DNA of 64,000 bases, taken from Apostichopus japonicus (taxonomy: Eukaryota; Echinodermata; Holothuroidea; Aspidochirotida; Stichopodidae). The notes beneath the pieces are model-generated. The model was not told where the DNA came from, made no database searches, and saw only the letters and a program-made list of their open reading frames with translations. Of this stretch, positions 10,650 to 25,204 are shown in pieces. A program made the position numbers and the translations under genes. Within the stretch, counting starts at the first letter, position 1. Each line of letters starts with the position of its first letter. The DNA lies in the NCBI RefSeq assembly GCF_037975245.1, contig NC_092576.1:23539111-23603110 (forward strand). Reading direction: 5' to 3'.

Positions 10650-13600
10650 AAGATTACTTGACTAGTTACTCAAAGGGGGATCCAGAGAACAGAAGAAACT
10701 GATTCTAAACAATACCATACACCAAACTGAGTCCATCCTCCCACCCCCTCCCCTCTCACTTCAACCATAAATTTCAAAATTTGTATGTCTTTTAATATCC
10801 ACAAAGGTGTCCTTTCTGTTTTGCCCCAGCCTTCCCATTTTCTCGATCAGGTGGAATTCAAGTCTTATGGTCATTTTTATTTGGTCGTTAAAGCATCCCA
10901 ATTTAATTTGGGGATCAAATTGACCAACAAAAATAAACCTTGACATGAATCCTACCAGAGCAGGAAATTTGAGACTGCATTGATTCTATCTTTTCAAGAG
11001 AAGCTGTAAATTAATTCACATAGTGGTTTAAATTAATGAAACTTTGGTTCGTCTTACACATTCAAGAAAAAATAACTTGGAATGCTAGACACACTCAAGG
11101 AAGGAAAACAACAACGACGAAAAACCAATACATTGATGAAGAAAACTTGCAAAACCTGCATAAAAATATTGGAAGATAAATGGATGCAAGGTGTCCTCTA
11201 AGAATTTCAGTTTGTATGCATACACATGTACATGATAATAACTTACTACGGGGCAGGGGGTGGGGGCATGGGTCAGATAAGGACTATCTTTTGGGCCACA
11301 TATATCCCAGCATGTCATCACACCGGGCACAAGACTTCTCTACTTAAAGACACAAAACCTGATATCGACTTTCCTCATTCTTTCCCAATTACGTAAATGA
11401 TTACTTTCGGATACTCCACTTTTAACAGGAAAACCATTTTTGTTCTCCGATAAACTTTTCACCTGCCTCACACCGTATTAAGTGGTGTCTTACATATTTC
11501 ACGAGACCAAAAAAACATACATACGAGAGGAGAAGGGGGAACAGGCATAATGTAGAGTAGGAAAATCCCCATTGCATTATATCAACTGCTATGGGTGTGA
11601 ACTTTTTAACTAGATAAAAACTTGACAAATATTGTGAAATTGATATAATTTTACGATCCAAACCCAGTTCAAAAGATAAGGTTATATTTAAAGTCATGAG
11701 GGGAATAAAGTGGATAGATATATCACCGTTTAAAAACAAAATTATGATTCGACTTATTTCGAAGAAATGGGATCGATTTAACTTCACGATCCGCATAATT
11801 TTAAAAGAGAGATGATTGCAAAAAAACAAAAGAAAAACATAATGATAACATGATTCATGTCTAATTTGGATATCTTTGGTGTCTTTCACAAATTTGGAGC
11901 CTCTAACTATATCTGTGACCACTCTTAATAACACAAGCTGAAATGAAATGGCAAATTTAATTTTTTTAAATTGATAGTTTTAGGACAAAAATGCTAAGAA
12001 TCTTTATTTTTGAGGTTAACATGCCTGACAGAAATATTAAGCAAATAGTCTGGGTGTTTTTTATTTGGGGGGGGGGGGGATTTATAACTTACTGAACAAA
12101 GAATCGGAAGTCAACGTTAACCATAGCCCTGGAATAATTTATGAGACCAACGTAACTAGTGGACCAGCAGGGGGGGCGAATAAGGGGGGCAAGATTAGTA
12201 CTTTATAGAGTGCAGTTCACCATTTTAATAATACTGTGCTTTTGATCATAACGAACAAATCTCTTTAATATTTTTCCCGTACGTTTTCCATTTTCAACCG
12301 AAATTATCTTAAAAATACTTATAAAATGTTATCTTTGGTTTTTTTGACATTATTTCTATGATTTCACTTTCTTTTCTAAAGTTTTGAACCACAGACTTTC
12401 AAAATTAGAATTTTAACTACCTGTATGTCGGTTTTTTCCCCGTCGTTTCGTACACAGTTAGACAATAAGGTTAGTGTACATTCAAGGGTTGCCGACTGGG
12501 CTAGTCTCGCTACTGCGATGCATCTTCAGAAATTAATTGACTAAAAACTAGAATGGAGAACATTTTGAACACCTAACTCACAAACGTAAATCACAACTGG
12601 GCTCAATAAGATTTTAGAACATGAGGTGACCATTTTTTAATATGACGACTTATCTCTCAAAGCAATATGATGAAAATGGCTTTATATCGTAATTTCAATA
12701 ACAGGTGGAATATATTTCCTGTATAACCATTGTTAGAGGATTATTGTTAGGATCTTCCTGCCAAACCACCCCCCACCCCCACCCCCTACCCCTCCTCTCT
12801 CCCCATTACCAACCATCCTCACAACAGAATACATCTTCAAAGAAACAGATAAAAATCTCCTTGTAGGAATGTTTATATGCTATTACCACTTGGTAAAATA
12901 AATAAAATAATTAACCACAAGTCGGTTTCTATTTGCTGAACCGACACAAAAGGCATTTGTTAAACCAGCCACTTTGCAATGCCACAAATTTTATGTACCA
13001 TATGCCTTATGCACAGGAAATTGAACCAACGTCTTATAAACGATAAATACAACAGTATTGGGAATGAAATTGTACGCCACCCAATGAAAAGGAAACAAAA
13101 AGATATCGACGAAAGGAAACAAACTAAATAAACAAAACGAAAATATAGACAAAAAGTCGAGAAAAACATGATAAAAGCACAAACTTTAAAGGGGGGCAAT
13201 AGTAAGGTGACAAAGAAAACCATTGTTCATGAGACTCTTAGAATATCCCTTTAGGTTTTCGATAGGCATATAGATAGGGAGCAAGTTAAAAAAGATAATG
13301 CCCTTCAACTTGAACTTCAACTGTACAGATTCGAAAAGGACCGGTCAAATTTCTAACATAAACGTTACATAGGAATACGGTCACAATTGTACACGCAATA
13401 TTTCTCTGCCGAGGGAACGGCAGCTAGGGCATTGGCATTTTGGCAAGAAGTAACATTCTTGACTTTGTAAAGTAAAAAAAATAAATAAATAAATTTGCTT
13501 TTGGAACCCTTGAGTGACAACACGTGGGAACTTGGGGAAGGCTTTGTTCATAATTTATTCTCAACAGGACCTGGTGTCACTACAGACTACCATTCAACAC

Positions 13601-16180
13601 CATTCAACACCGGTCAACATTGTTGATCTGACTTCCAGACCCCACTTGTTTTAATCTCAAACCTGTGTCAGGATCCCTGATAATATAAACCTCGAGAACA
13701 GCCATGACACAAACTTTGCTGTGCAGCACGGAGGCCAAGTTTCGAACACTGTTAGCCAAACAAATATTCTGACATCTATTGTTTCTTTTGCAGTGTAGGA
13801 GGTCAAACAGAGGTCAAATTGATCCTGGGCAGCTCCCCATCTTTTTATACAATCACTTTCAGTTCAATCCAAAAAAAATTTCCCCAGAAATTTAACCCAA
13901 GTTATTTTAAAATCTTGTATACTACACTATCTGAGATACATCTGTACAGAGATCTGGTTTCTTCTACGCCGTGTAAAATTTTTACATTTCTAGCGAGCAG
14001 CAGATGAACCAAAGTAGATATTTTAAATGCTTAGAAAGCTTATTTCAAGATCAAAGATCACGTTCAAAAAAATGGAGATACTACTGCAAAATACTGAAGC
14101 TACCAAAGCAAATTGCCGCAATGCATCGAGGTTTCGATGACATACGACATTTATAAGTACAAGTAGTGATATGGATCAAATTGCGATCCAGTCTGTAATT
14201 ATTTTGTCTTACTCTGGATATTTCCGATGGCTTGCGTGATCTGGATTGATAACTCCGCATAGATATGCTCCAACTTATTCATTTACCATGATCATTATTA
14301 ATACATTTATATTTATTAATACCATCATTTGTTGAAGCTTCCTGATAAGATACATCGATATTTCTCAGTATAGGATGAAAAAATTTAGCCGAAGAGGAGC
14401 AAGACGAACAAATATGCGACTCTTGTTGACCTTAGAAGACCAAAACATTTTTCTTGATGTTGAAAAAATTGTCCAGTACGACTCATTACCCGAGGAGAAT
14501 GGAACGGACAGTAGCAGGGAAAAATTTAGAGTTTGAATTTTGTAATGTAGCAATTATAAAGGCTTTGGAATCTGTTGCAAAATACTAATTGGTTCCTGTC
14601 TTCAAGGAAAAAGAAAAAAAAATCCTGCTAGACATCTTAGCACTTTTGGAAAGTTAAGACCATCTTTGCATAGCACTCTGCGATGCTATACTGGATAAAT
14701 TATTCCCCCGCTTACGGTAAACTTTTTTTGGTACACTGACACCAAAATTACTGTTGCTATGGAAACGGATAGAACTTCACTTCAAATTTCTTCTGCTTAA
14801 ACTGTTTCATCTTATATACTGATAAATTGCAAGGGAGGATAATGTTGCATTATCTAGCAAACCCAGATGTTTTAAATTGAACGAGCTTTCCGGCCGACGA
14901 CCGGCTAGTCGCGTTTCAAAGTTTGAGAAATACACAGATGGAAAAAGACACTCGAGCGAGCTTGGACAGAAACGGAAATGAATCTTCCGAGAAGCGTCAT
15001 TTCCGCACCGATAAAGAACAACCATTTGGTCACATGATTAGCACCTAACCAATCGGATATATGCATACAGTAGCTTCCTCTCTTATTAATGAGGCAGTTT
15101 TTTTCTCTTTTTCTTTTTTTGAAGTTGTGCATCAATTGCTGTATCTCTACAGATTGGTTGTTTTGTTTCCGTCTAGTTTGCTGCTTTCTGGACATAGACA
15201 TCTAATGATCCCTGAAATATCATCTATATTTAAAACACTTCCAAGTTTTACCTACCGCTTCTGTCTCTCTTTCTTACATTTGGGTGAAGAATTTACAAGT
15301 AACCATTGACCGGTTTATATTTTCAAGACCATCTGTCTCTTACCGAGCTATTCCTTGCTAAACAACATTTCTTGTGATTGTTTATAGCGACTTTTATATG
15401 TTCTAGAGATGCTGGGATTTATTTCCTGTTCAGGTTTTATTCCCTGGTTTTATTATTCCTGTTTATTTTCAGGTTTTATTTCCTGTTCAAGTTTGTGTAT
15501 TAGTTCTGACTGCTGTGAACTATGTGTCTTAACACAATGATATGGTTTCTGTGTACCAAGAAAAACTGCTATATATGTCTTTACACTTGTATAGAAAACT
15601 TGCCCTAAAACTTTGGCAGAAGGGATCAAATTAGTCCCTGGGGTTAGCTGACTTTTTATGGTGGCCAATGGGTTATGGAATGACTACATCTCTCAGGATT
15701 TGGCCAATGCTATCCTTGAAGTTTTCTAGAGGTTTTCATCAAATCCGTTGATTTACTATGATGGTCCCTCTCTCGCATCTGAAATCTTTCTTTCATATTA
15801 TTCTTCTTGGAATAATCAACATTCCCACTAGACACAACCTTAAAACCAAAAATCAAATTTGTTATTATGAGGAGAGATATAAGTGACTATTTATTCCACA
15901 TCAGCCCTGGTATGGTAACTGCGGTTTTATTACTTCTTTATCACTCCTTCTTTGATCCTGAGTCAAATCAATCAATCTTTTATAATCTGTGTCTGAATTA
16001 GCCAGAATATGGAGCAGTGACTAGACTGTGTTATAAATGGATTTAATACTTATTTAATGATGTCCCTGAGTTTTTTATCTAACAATCCTTACTTTTATAT
16101 TGAACCTGTGCCTTTAATATTCCTGGTACATCAGCCACTCTTACGACTATAGTCTGTGACTGAGTAATGAGTAATACTCA
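10650..16180. other. Intergenic, no gene recognised
   Basis: AT-rich. The longest open frame is on the minus strand at 11422-11934 (170 codons, hydrophobic, no family match that I know) and is probably chance. C- and G-runs lie at 12067-12080 and 12768-12800. A TTTATTTCCTGTTCA phrase is repeated near 15418-15487. Confidence 0.5.
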
Positions 16181-16188
16181 TATTAATA

Positions 16189-16720
16189 TAAATATGGAAT
16201 CTCAAACAGTAGTGCTGATAGTTCAGGCCTTTTGTCATACTGTCCTATACTCATCATTATGTCAGTATTAGCCCAAGACAGTATCTCTGATAATTCATGC
16301 TTCTTCTCATACTGTCCTATACTCATCATTATGCCAGTATGAGCCCAAGACAGTATCTCTGATAATTCATGCTTCTTTGCAATCTCAAACAGTAGTGCTG
16401 ATAGTTCAGGCCTTTTGTCATACTGTCCTATACTCATCATTATGTCAGTATTAGCCCAAGACAGTATCTCTGATAATTCATGCTTCTTCTCATACTGTCC
16501 TATACTCATCATTATGTCAGTATGAGCCTAAGACCGTATCTCTGATAATTCATGCTTCTTTGCATACTTTCAAATACCCAATATTATATCAGTATGAGCC
16601 CAAGACACTAACTCTGATAATTCATACTTCTTCTCATACTGTCCTATACCTGTTACTATGTCAGTATGAGCCCAAGACACTAATTGTGATAATTCATACT
16701 TCTTCTCATTACAAGTCTCA
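16189..16720 (-). repeat. 72-bp minisatellite, open on the minus strand
   Basis: About seven units of roughly 72 bp. Read on the minus strand they give a 24-residue repeat such as SIGQYEKKHELSEILSWA. Because the unit is a multiple of three, most of the array stays in one open frame (16183-16512, and again at 16570-16839). One internal unit is replaced by a variant (KRPELSALLFEI). No start context, splice sites or relatives mark it as a gene, so I list it as a repeat. Confidence 0.8.
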
Positions 16721-17229
16721 TGCCCATGCCAACAGCTGCAGTTGTTCACAAATCCATCTGTCCAAACTGTTTGTGACCACATGACCAATGACCAATTGTT
16801 TCTGCTCAATATGGCAACAACAACAACAACAAACAACACAGAATGTCATTAAATCCATCATCCCACAACTCTCACCTTTCACTGATTGTACATATAAGTA
16901 CAACTACTAAGCCCTAACATGAGAACCATGCTTTTGTAGGATGTAGACAGGAATCTCAGCAGAGTTTCTCTAAATTAAATGTTTCGGATACATCGCGTCT
17001 GTCGGTCACACGTCCAATAAAACTGTATCCATCTACACAATCCTCTGCTTCTATTATATCCTAACCTGGTAACTATATTCTTGTTTTTGCCTATATATAG
17101 CAGAGTATTACAGTATTGAATTCACACTGGATATCATGGTCTCTACCAACGACAGATAACAACCGGCTATCGGTTCTTGCCAGTTTTCACAGACCCCACG
17201 CCATCTGGAACCCTTTACCGATGCCTCAC

Positions 17230-17700
17230 ATCCCCTTCCCCCACCCCCAAAAAAAGCATTGTGATGTAGTGACAATTAACTTGTTCTGTTACAATTTACT
17301 AGTTCTGTTACATGTAACACTTCTTTCCTTGAAAAGTATTTACATACCAGCTGAAAACATCTTTTCCAGTCTCTTTCCATGGCCTGCATTACAGAAGGCA
17401 TAACTTAATCTACCAGATAGCTGCTGCTGATGGGGTTAACTGTGTGCTATTCCCTTCAACTGCTATATATATATACAGTATATATATAGATATAAATATA
17501 TAATGTTCATGAGTTTTCCTAGAATGTATTTACAGACCAGCTGAAACTCTCACCAAAAGTTTGTCAATGCTTTTCCATCATCAAAAAAAAAGCATCGTCA
17601 TCTCTCAGCCACTGCCTCTTCTTCTTCTTTCTTCTTCTCCCACTATTTCCCACCATCCGTTGCTTGAAAGTATTTACAGACCAGCTGAATCTCTCACACC
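17230..17700 (-). repeat. Diverged repeats downstream of the PHF13/23 gene
   Basis: Three copies of a segment containing GTATTTACAGACCAGCTGAA lie at about 17334, 17527 and 17670, each preceded by an A-run/GCAT phrase and pyrimidine-rich DNA. They lie just 3' of the PHF13/23 stop on its strand, so they may be in its 3' UTR. I see no clear AATAAA on the minus strand in this interval. Confidence 0.55.
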
Positions 17701-17767
17701 GACTATTGTTGGGCATCGGGTGTGCCTTTGGGGGCTCGCGCGGCAGAGCGCCGCCCGCCCGCCAGAG

Positions 17768-20700
17768 TCACTCGTCCTCGTATAGTTCCTTAAACTGCTT
17801 CTTGGGTTCCCGCTGGCGGTTCGACCGCCGGATGTCCAGCTTGGCGTCGCGGCACTTCTGACAGACGAATACTTCGGGTACGTTGGACTTTCGGATCTTG
17901 GCGCAGGAGAGGTGGACCCACGTGGTGCATTCGTTGCACTCGATCATGGGCCTCCCCGAGAACGGCTTGCCGCAGAAACAGGTCACGCTGTACCACTCCT
18001 CGCCTGCAGGGTGGGAGAGCAAAATTCCATTCTCGTTAACGCATACATGTACCATGACAACATCCATTATAATATCTAGTGGTCAAATCATTTCTTGGAA
18101 TTATGTTGACATCATCGACGTTGGGACTGACGTCTCGAGTTGAGGTGAAATTTCAGGGGTACTTTAAGAATGGCATATATGTTTATGTATAATATATACA
18201 CACAGAACCGAACACAATTACACAATCTGAGCATATATGTTTTCTTTATAATATAGATATATATTCCGAACTTAAACATTTCTAAAAAGAAGTGAGACGT
18301 GAAAGCTCTTTAAAAGTATAGAGACGCTACTCATGCAGGTCTGTCACGGATGAACCAGAAGCACAGTTCATTAATCCAACTTAAGGAAAGGGGAGGGGGG
18401 GGGGGGGGGAGTTGGGGGAGGAAAGGAGGACAGTTCAAAGAATCAGCTCACCCTTTTCTGACTCTCTACGAGGAAAGTGGCTCCTTATGCGGTCATCAAC
18501 TTCACCTCCACTGGTAATGCTGCTGCCCTCGCTGTCCAGAGGGCTCGTACTCCTCATCAAATCCTTGATAACAAAACACAACCAGAAAAACAATGATTAA
18601 TTGGTAAAGTACTTCTCACTGTCAGTCTACGTTCCGTGGGAAGACTCGGTTAATAAATAGCGGGTTTTGCCCATCTTTAGCAGTGGTCAAAATGTTGGGG
18701 GGAGTGGGAAAGGGGGAATGCAGACCTGTTGCTTAGCTAGAATGTTGCTCCAGCCCCTGGATACGTCGAGCCTGGTTGGACACTTGCATATATACGCAAG
18801 ATGAAATGCACAAAGATGTTTGGGATATTTACATACCATCATAATAACATACCATCAAATAACATGACATGTATGAAATATGTTTGAAATCTGCCAAATG
18901 TGTTTGGGTGTAGCTGTTTATTCTTTGATATCTCATACGCTTAACAGCAGGTTGTGAATTTAGTGATAAAATCTTATCCTCACACATGTCTAACTGTGCC
19001 AGGGCTGTACAACCATGGCGGTGGAAAATAAATAATTGAAACATCGGAACCAGTTTGTTGAATCAGTCAGAGTTAAATGTCTACTGCCAACCAAATATTG
19101 ACATCTCACCATATAGACACTACGAAAATCTTTTAGATGGCAACAAATAACTAAAAAATACACAAAATTCTGCACACAAAAGCTATTATGGATGATTGAT
19201 CTTGTGTCCATAAAAACTTTGTCAACTTTTATCATGCAATATACTTGAGCATAAACCGTACTTACTAGAAATTATTCCCCACTTTCAGCTCTAAACAACC
19301 TACTCCTGTTTACAATTGCCTTTATTGCACACAGTAGTAGTTACCGGAACAAACTTGCAACCACTTTGTGAGTTTCCCCAAGGTAGAGCTAAGGTACCGA
19401 GCAACTGAAATGTCAATCACCCCTCTGACAATAATGGTTGCTTCTTTCTCAGTCACATACTTCAGCCAGTGGTAAACACAAACTCATCAACATAAAATAT
19501 ATCAGACTGGATAGATAACACAGATACAAAGTCGGTCTCCAGAAAAATATGAATATTCAACAGGCAAGTTCTACAGCCATTTTAAAGTAGTAATCAGAAC
19601 ATGAGTAAGTTAAAACAGCATGAGTTTGAACTGTGTTGCTTGATAAACTGTTTTTTTTCTAAAGTTGAGTTTTAAATTAAACACACATTTTAATCATTGT
19701 GTAGATAAAATTGTTACCAAAATTACTTAGGAATCAGCTTAGATGATTTTTAAGCTAATTCTAGCTTGCCTATATTTATGAAAGGAAGGCTAAATTTCCT
19801 TCAAATATGCATCTGGTCACATTATTGAACTTACCTTCCTCTCTTGCTGTAACGATGCTTCATACTCTAACACCCAGGTACAAAATGTGTTGAAATCTGT
19901 CAAAACTGGTCTCTTAGAGGGTACATTCTGAAACGGAGAAAATGTGCATTTCTAATGATAAATTAAATAATTATATCAATTATTACTATGATATATGTAA
20001 ACTCATTACTCATTTCAACTGACAATTTTCCTCAAACATGATAAACCACAATTGGGATAACAACACCAAACTACTTAAAAATATACAGCAAATCTTTAAT
20101 AGTTTACCTTGATTGGTTTTTGGTGGGTGGGGGGAGTTTTATTCAAAAGTTCAGGTAGAGTATTTAGCTACTGAAACTCTTAAACATTTAACAAAGATGA
20201 CGTGACTTTGAAAAGAAAGAAAGGCTGATGGAAGTTGTTTGCTGTCTTGATGGCTTTGAGGTCCAGTACACGAAGATACACGAATCTTGTTGAGTACTAC
20301 AGTTGTAACCCATACTTAAATGTTAACCTATCGGAATGCACAGAACCATATAACCCCATGGAAGCATAATGGTACAGTCCAAACAATGACGTCATACTTA
20401 ACATAATTTATTCTGACCTCATGTCAGCATAAACAGGATTAATTGACCCACACAACTTAACTATAGCCAAACGGCACTCACATACAGTAAATTTTAATGA
20501 GAAAATATCATAAGCCTACGTTACGTTCAAATAGGCTATCGAGGCCAATGCAAAGCGAAGATATTTGCTTGAGCATTCGTCTTAAAGCTGTTTATATTCC
20601 AAAGTATTATCACATATTAGAACATTTTTAGAAAAGAGACAGATACTGGAGTTGTTAAACTGCTTACGACGACTTTTGTAGAGTTAGATTAGAATCAGGC

Positions 20701-23700
20701 TAGCCTACGTAGCTGGAGTCTTAACCAACTGTTATTATACAGTGTACTGATGGATAGGCCAAAGTTCGGCGAGTTGTAGGTCTAGTCAACGGGGCTTTTA
20801 ACAGGCCTAAGACCACATATGTCTACTACAAAAATACAAAGGGCAATTTTTGCTCTGCTTTTCCGTGTAACAAGATAACTATCAAAAGTTTCTTTGTACG
20901 AAACTTTGTGGAAACTCTTCTCTATTTACGCCTAACTATTAGCAGTACAATTGGCACTGGTTCCTCCAATTTGACATAGCCTATATATATATATATACTA
21001 AAAGTTAATAAATGGTGAACAGGCTTTATTGTCCACAACTTGAACCACCGGGCATCACCCATTTACAAGCAGAAAGTGGCAATTCCAGATCTGGCAGACT
21101 GCAGTAACTCATAGATTTGCTTGTAATGTGTCAAACTTGCACCAATACTAACTAGCTCAATTTTATACACAATTTCATCTAAGGTTGGTCAAGTCCAAAT
21201 TTATAGCACGCAAATGCTGCATAATATCATGACAGTTGCGATCACAAAGACATTGTCCAAAATAGTTACAAAAGGTGCGATATAGGAAATACTATAGGTG
21301 GCATTTTCCACAACAAAACACTGTAAATCTACCAGCACGTTCATATAATATTACAAAGCTTAAGTGCATTCTGTACAAATGTTGCCCAAAATAACTGTGG
21401 CCATTAAAATGGAGAATAAAACACTTTAGCCTGTAAAATGGCCCAACAAAGAAATTTGAGGATTCAAAATTGTGCGCAACTACCAGGGATATCCCTGGTA
21501 ATCGTTTTGTGAGGTCGTGGAATCTGTACTTTGGATCACCTCGTAAAAATACTACCAACATCGCCGCCTCACTGTTTCAGCAAAGGCATATGAAATGAAC
21601 AAATTGCGAATCAACTATTTTAACCCACACCATCATCTGACATACATGTAAAAATTGGTTGTGAACACTAAATTACAGTAACAAATAAAAGACCTGTCTG
21701 TCAGTCTTAACATAGCATTTTTATCTTATTTATTGTAAGGATGATTGACATTGGTATGTTTAACAAACTTTCTGGGGGACCATGCCCCTAGCCTCCCCTC
21801 ACCCCCATTGTCACAAACCAGTTACCACCTCTCAAACAAGAAATCCTAGGGTTAATCCTACATGTAAATATACTATGTAGGGTTAACATAGAAGCTGAGG
21901 ATACAATTTACCAAATGTCAGCCATGAGAACTATCACTCTTCAATTTGAAGATGTAATCCCGATTCCATACTCCTTCAAACACTGTAGACTTACTTGCAG
22001 GGCTACATACATTTACTTCAGATTTCACCTTGTTTAAAAATCTTACTTCTTCACAATTTATTTCCATGTGGATTTATTATCCATCTCAAATATATTTGTG
22101 TGTTTTTGCAAGTTACCAAAGTCTACCATGTAACAGAGCTATAATTATGATGGCTGGTTTTGTTTAAAACTCTTCTTATATGAGTTACACAAATCTTACA
22201 CTTATTTTTGTCATAAATCCCCACAAAAGCGGGCGGTATATCTTAACCTACACCCATAGCCTGACTTGCAGATTTGTAGGCCGGAATAAATGCACCTAAT
22301 GTATTTAACATTTTATACTACCAGGTTGCACAGGAGTTACAGTACACTGGGAAACTTTCTCAAGATACCAGTGCACCAATGTAAAGACCTATAATAAAAT
22401 TAGCACAAGGTTCCTTTACGATCCTTGCTATGTATGTTATTTCTAGTTGATTCCACAAAATAGCTTAGCAATATACTCAGTGTGTATGGACAATTGCAAC
22501 AAAAGCTGTTTTAACTTCAATGCTTTTTGGACACCTACCTCATCTTTTGGTTCGAGTTTTGGCCTCTTCAAGGCGACAGGACCAGACACTGTAGGGTTCC
22601 GAGGTGCTGTGAGGAGTGCGAAAGAAAAATTGACATAAAGTTTAATGTCGTTTTCTCCTACCATGCAATTTCAAAACAATCAAAACCACATTTTTCTACC
22701 ATGCAAACCACATTTGCTGATGCTAAATGTGTCTAGATGTGAGTCAGACACAGTAATAAATTTATATATGTAACCTTACACAAGTAATTTTACCTTGACA
22801 CAAGCATCACAGAAAAATCTACTACCTAATGAGAGTATAATACTACAGCAGATGTGGACATAGCTTAAGCCTACATACGACAGTTGCAATTTAAATCATT
22901 GAGTATTTCCAAGCAATGATTAGATTACGTTAATACTGCAATATCCTGAAAACTCTTTGGCAATGGGATTTGTCAAAAAGCAGCCTATGCTGGTTCACCG
23001 ATGGAATATCTTGACTTTCTTTTCAGTCTGATATAACAAAATGGATGGTATTTATGAAGATTCATATAGGCTAGACCTAGTGGAAGCCTTTCCAAGGCTT
23101 CGAGAATCTTTCATTGTATTCAGTTCTAACATAGGCATAAATGCACAGAGAGCCCAAGGCTAACATTGCCTAGGCCATTATTTGACATGTTGCCTAAATT
23201 ACTTCCCCATAAAAACTCTGCACTGCTTTCTCTGAGTAAATGGAGCCTAGCTTCAGGCCTAAATTTGTTGTGGCAAACTTAAATGATTATGGTAAACCTG
23301 CCTAGGCCTACCAATATGATATGGCTCTTTAATGTTCCATTCCTTCTGCAATTGTTGCCACGTCCAAAATACTTGAAAATTACAGTAATGTGTAGTCTAA
23401 AGTCGGGCTAGGCCTAACTTAGCAAACTGTAATGTAGCATTGTCTAACGTTAGTGATACTGAGTGATAGGCTGATGTTCGGTATGGTTAGGAGATGGTAA
23501 GAGAGGCGCCATTTCACTCGTTTTTACACATAGGAATATTGAGAAACATAGCAGCACAAATTAATGCAAAAGTTCTCCCGATACAAAGACTTTCAATGAC
23601 ATTGAGACAACGAACTTTCTTTGTTTCTGTTCGTTCACAATAAGCAACGCTGGTACATTGGTAGCCTAAAATTTATAATGTACAAGGCTGTAGTTTGTTA

Positions 23701-24119
23701 TATGGATAACAATCGTCACTCAATTTGAAACAATTTTTAGTTGGTTGGAAGATTTCACCATCCTTAAAGGAATGTTCGTTACATTTTAATATTGAAAAGT
23801 TGGTAATGTAAATGACAACTTTTTCCAGGGAATTATACGCCACTTTTGAAACTATCCTTTGGCAATTTAGTAAATAAATTGATCAAGAAAAAAACGATTC
23901 CACAACGTAAATGATTGCTTAGGCCTACATTAACGATATAGCCTAACGTATTCTATATCACGACGCCAAATTATACACTGTAGATATACTAAAACTAGTT
24001 TTCGTACGTGTATGTATACGTCGGACTAGTTGTTGAGCGCGCTACACGATTTACTCTGCAAATTAAAAGAAAACGAAATGAACTGCTTGATGCTCACCCG
24101 AGAATACTTCACTGGCCAT
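17768..24119 (-). CDS. PHF13/PHF23: PHD-finger protein of the PHF13/PHF23 family, complete gene of five coding exons
   Basis: Exons on the minus strand: 24119-24098 (ATG), 22606-22539, 19927-19835, 18563-18452 and 18003-17768 (stop). All introns are GT-AG, phases match, and the total is 531 nt or 176 aa. The last exon encodes a C4HC3 PHD finger: TCFC, then MIECNEC, WVHLSC and FVCQKC. It is followed by the family tail KLDIRRSNR and an acidic end. Exon 3 holds the PHF13/23 N-terminal motif, here [16 protein letters not shown]. Exon 2 has a basic KRPKLEPK stretch that could be a nuclear signal. Known for the family: chromatin readers of H3K4me2/3; PHF13 acts in chromatin compaction and transcription. 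The protein is much shorter than the vertebrate 300-400 aa, because the long linker between the motif and the PHD finger is reduced to about 40 residues. The 7-codon first exon rests on Kozak context (AAAATGG), donor GTGAGC and phase; an RNA read would settle it. Confidence 0.87.
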
Positions 24120-24241
24120 TTTACCCCAGTAGAAACACAAAATCACGTCAAATTATTGGTTAAATATGTCAAATATCACAAAATACGGCAAGTCCGAAAC
24201 TTCGCACTATGGTATACAATCAAAAGCTAACAGGATTCACT

Positions 24242-24300
24242 ATGCAAATCTGACGACCTATTGACCTTTGCAATTATGGGCGGTGCTTATTTGATATTGG
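24242..24300 (-). promoter_or_regulatory. Likely PHF13/23 promoter motifs
   Basis: Upstream of the ATG at 24119 on the minus strand are an octamer (ATTTGCAT, 24249-24242), a GC box (GGGCGG, 24278-24283 on plus) and a CCAAT box (24300-24296), all within 125-180 bases. Their order and spacing fit a TATA-less promoter. The transcription start is not defined. Confidence 0.45.
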
Positions 24301-24329
24301 ACGTTACCATTATATTAAAGGCGTAGTAA

Positions 24330-25190
24330 GAGAACCAGCGCAGTTGGTTAATACCCCAATCCAGTTTATTTGCTTATTTAGGTATGGTAGTGTACATCCC
24401 ACTCAGTATTGTTCCATATGGGTTAAAGATAACTGTCATAAACAACTTCCACAAACAGCTAAGAAAAGTCTGATTCCATTTTGTAGATAACAAAGAATTG
24501 ATATTCTTTCCCGCACAAGGCTGAAGACTTGATCAAGTCATCGAGGAGATTACGCTCTCTATGTATATTTTTTCTTTCTTACTTTATAACAATATTTATC
24601 TTCCTGCAGTGGAGTTGTGTTTTGTTACTGCTTAATCTTAAATAGTGAACCTTTTAACGTGATCTAATGACGGCATTGTTTCATTGTCCAAACTGTTAAC
24701 ATATTCTACGATTACCTTGATAGTATGAAATGTAAAACCAAAGGAAGAAAGTAAAATGTCTCCGATCCTACTGGAAATAAGACATCACAGATTTCCAAAA
24801 TGACACCCCCCCCCCCCCCGACATATCTTTTTTGAAGCCTGGATATCTCCCAAACGGAACAAGATTGTTCTTAGCTTAAAAATAAATAAATTACAAAAAA
24901 AAATTAAATGTGTCATATATGCCAAAAATGATGGTTCGGTTGAACCTTGAAAGGGTACTTCCCATGACGTAATGCTGTCGTCATCAACAGGCTACGAATG
25001 TCGGGAAATTACCCTACAAAGGCTCATGTACTCAGGGGTCTTTTTTCCTATTCGCAGCCATCCACATTAGCTGTTTATGCTTGAAGAGTATGCTGGTTAC
25101 TCTTCGACGGTGAGGAATTGCTGCTGTTCTTTATTGGTGGGTATCACTCCGTCAGCGGTTGGCAACGGAACTCGTGGGTTGGGAGGGGAG
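24330..25190. other. Intergenic, no gene recognised
   Basis: AT-rich with a C-run at 24807-24819. Nothing codes convincingly. Confidence 0.55.
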
Positions 25191-25204
25191 TGTCACGGAT
25201 GCAC

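Noticed and set aside
11422-11934. 170-codon minus-strand open frame with hydrophobic stretches
   Set aside because: AT-rich antisense of A-runs, Phe/Leu/Ile/Ser bias, no recognisable family or splice context.
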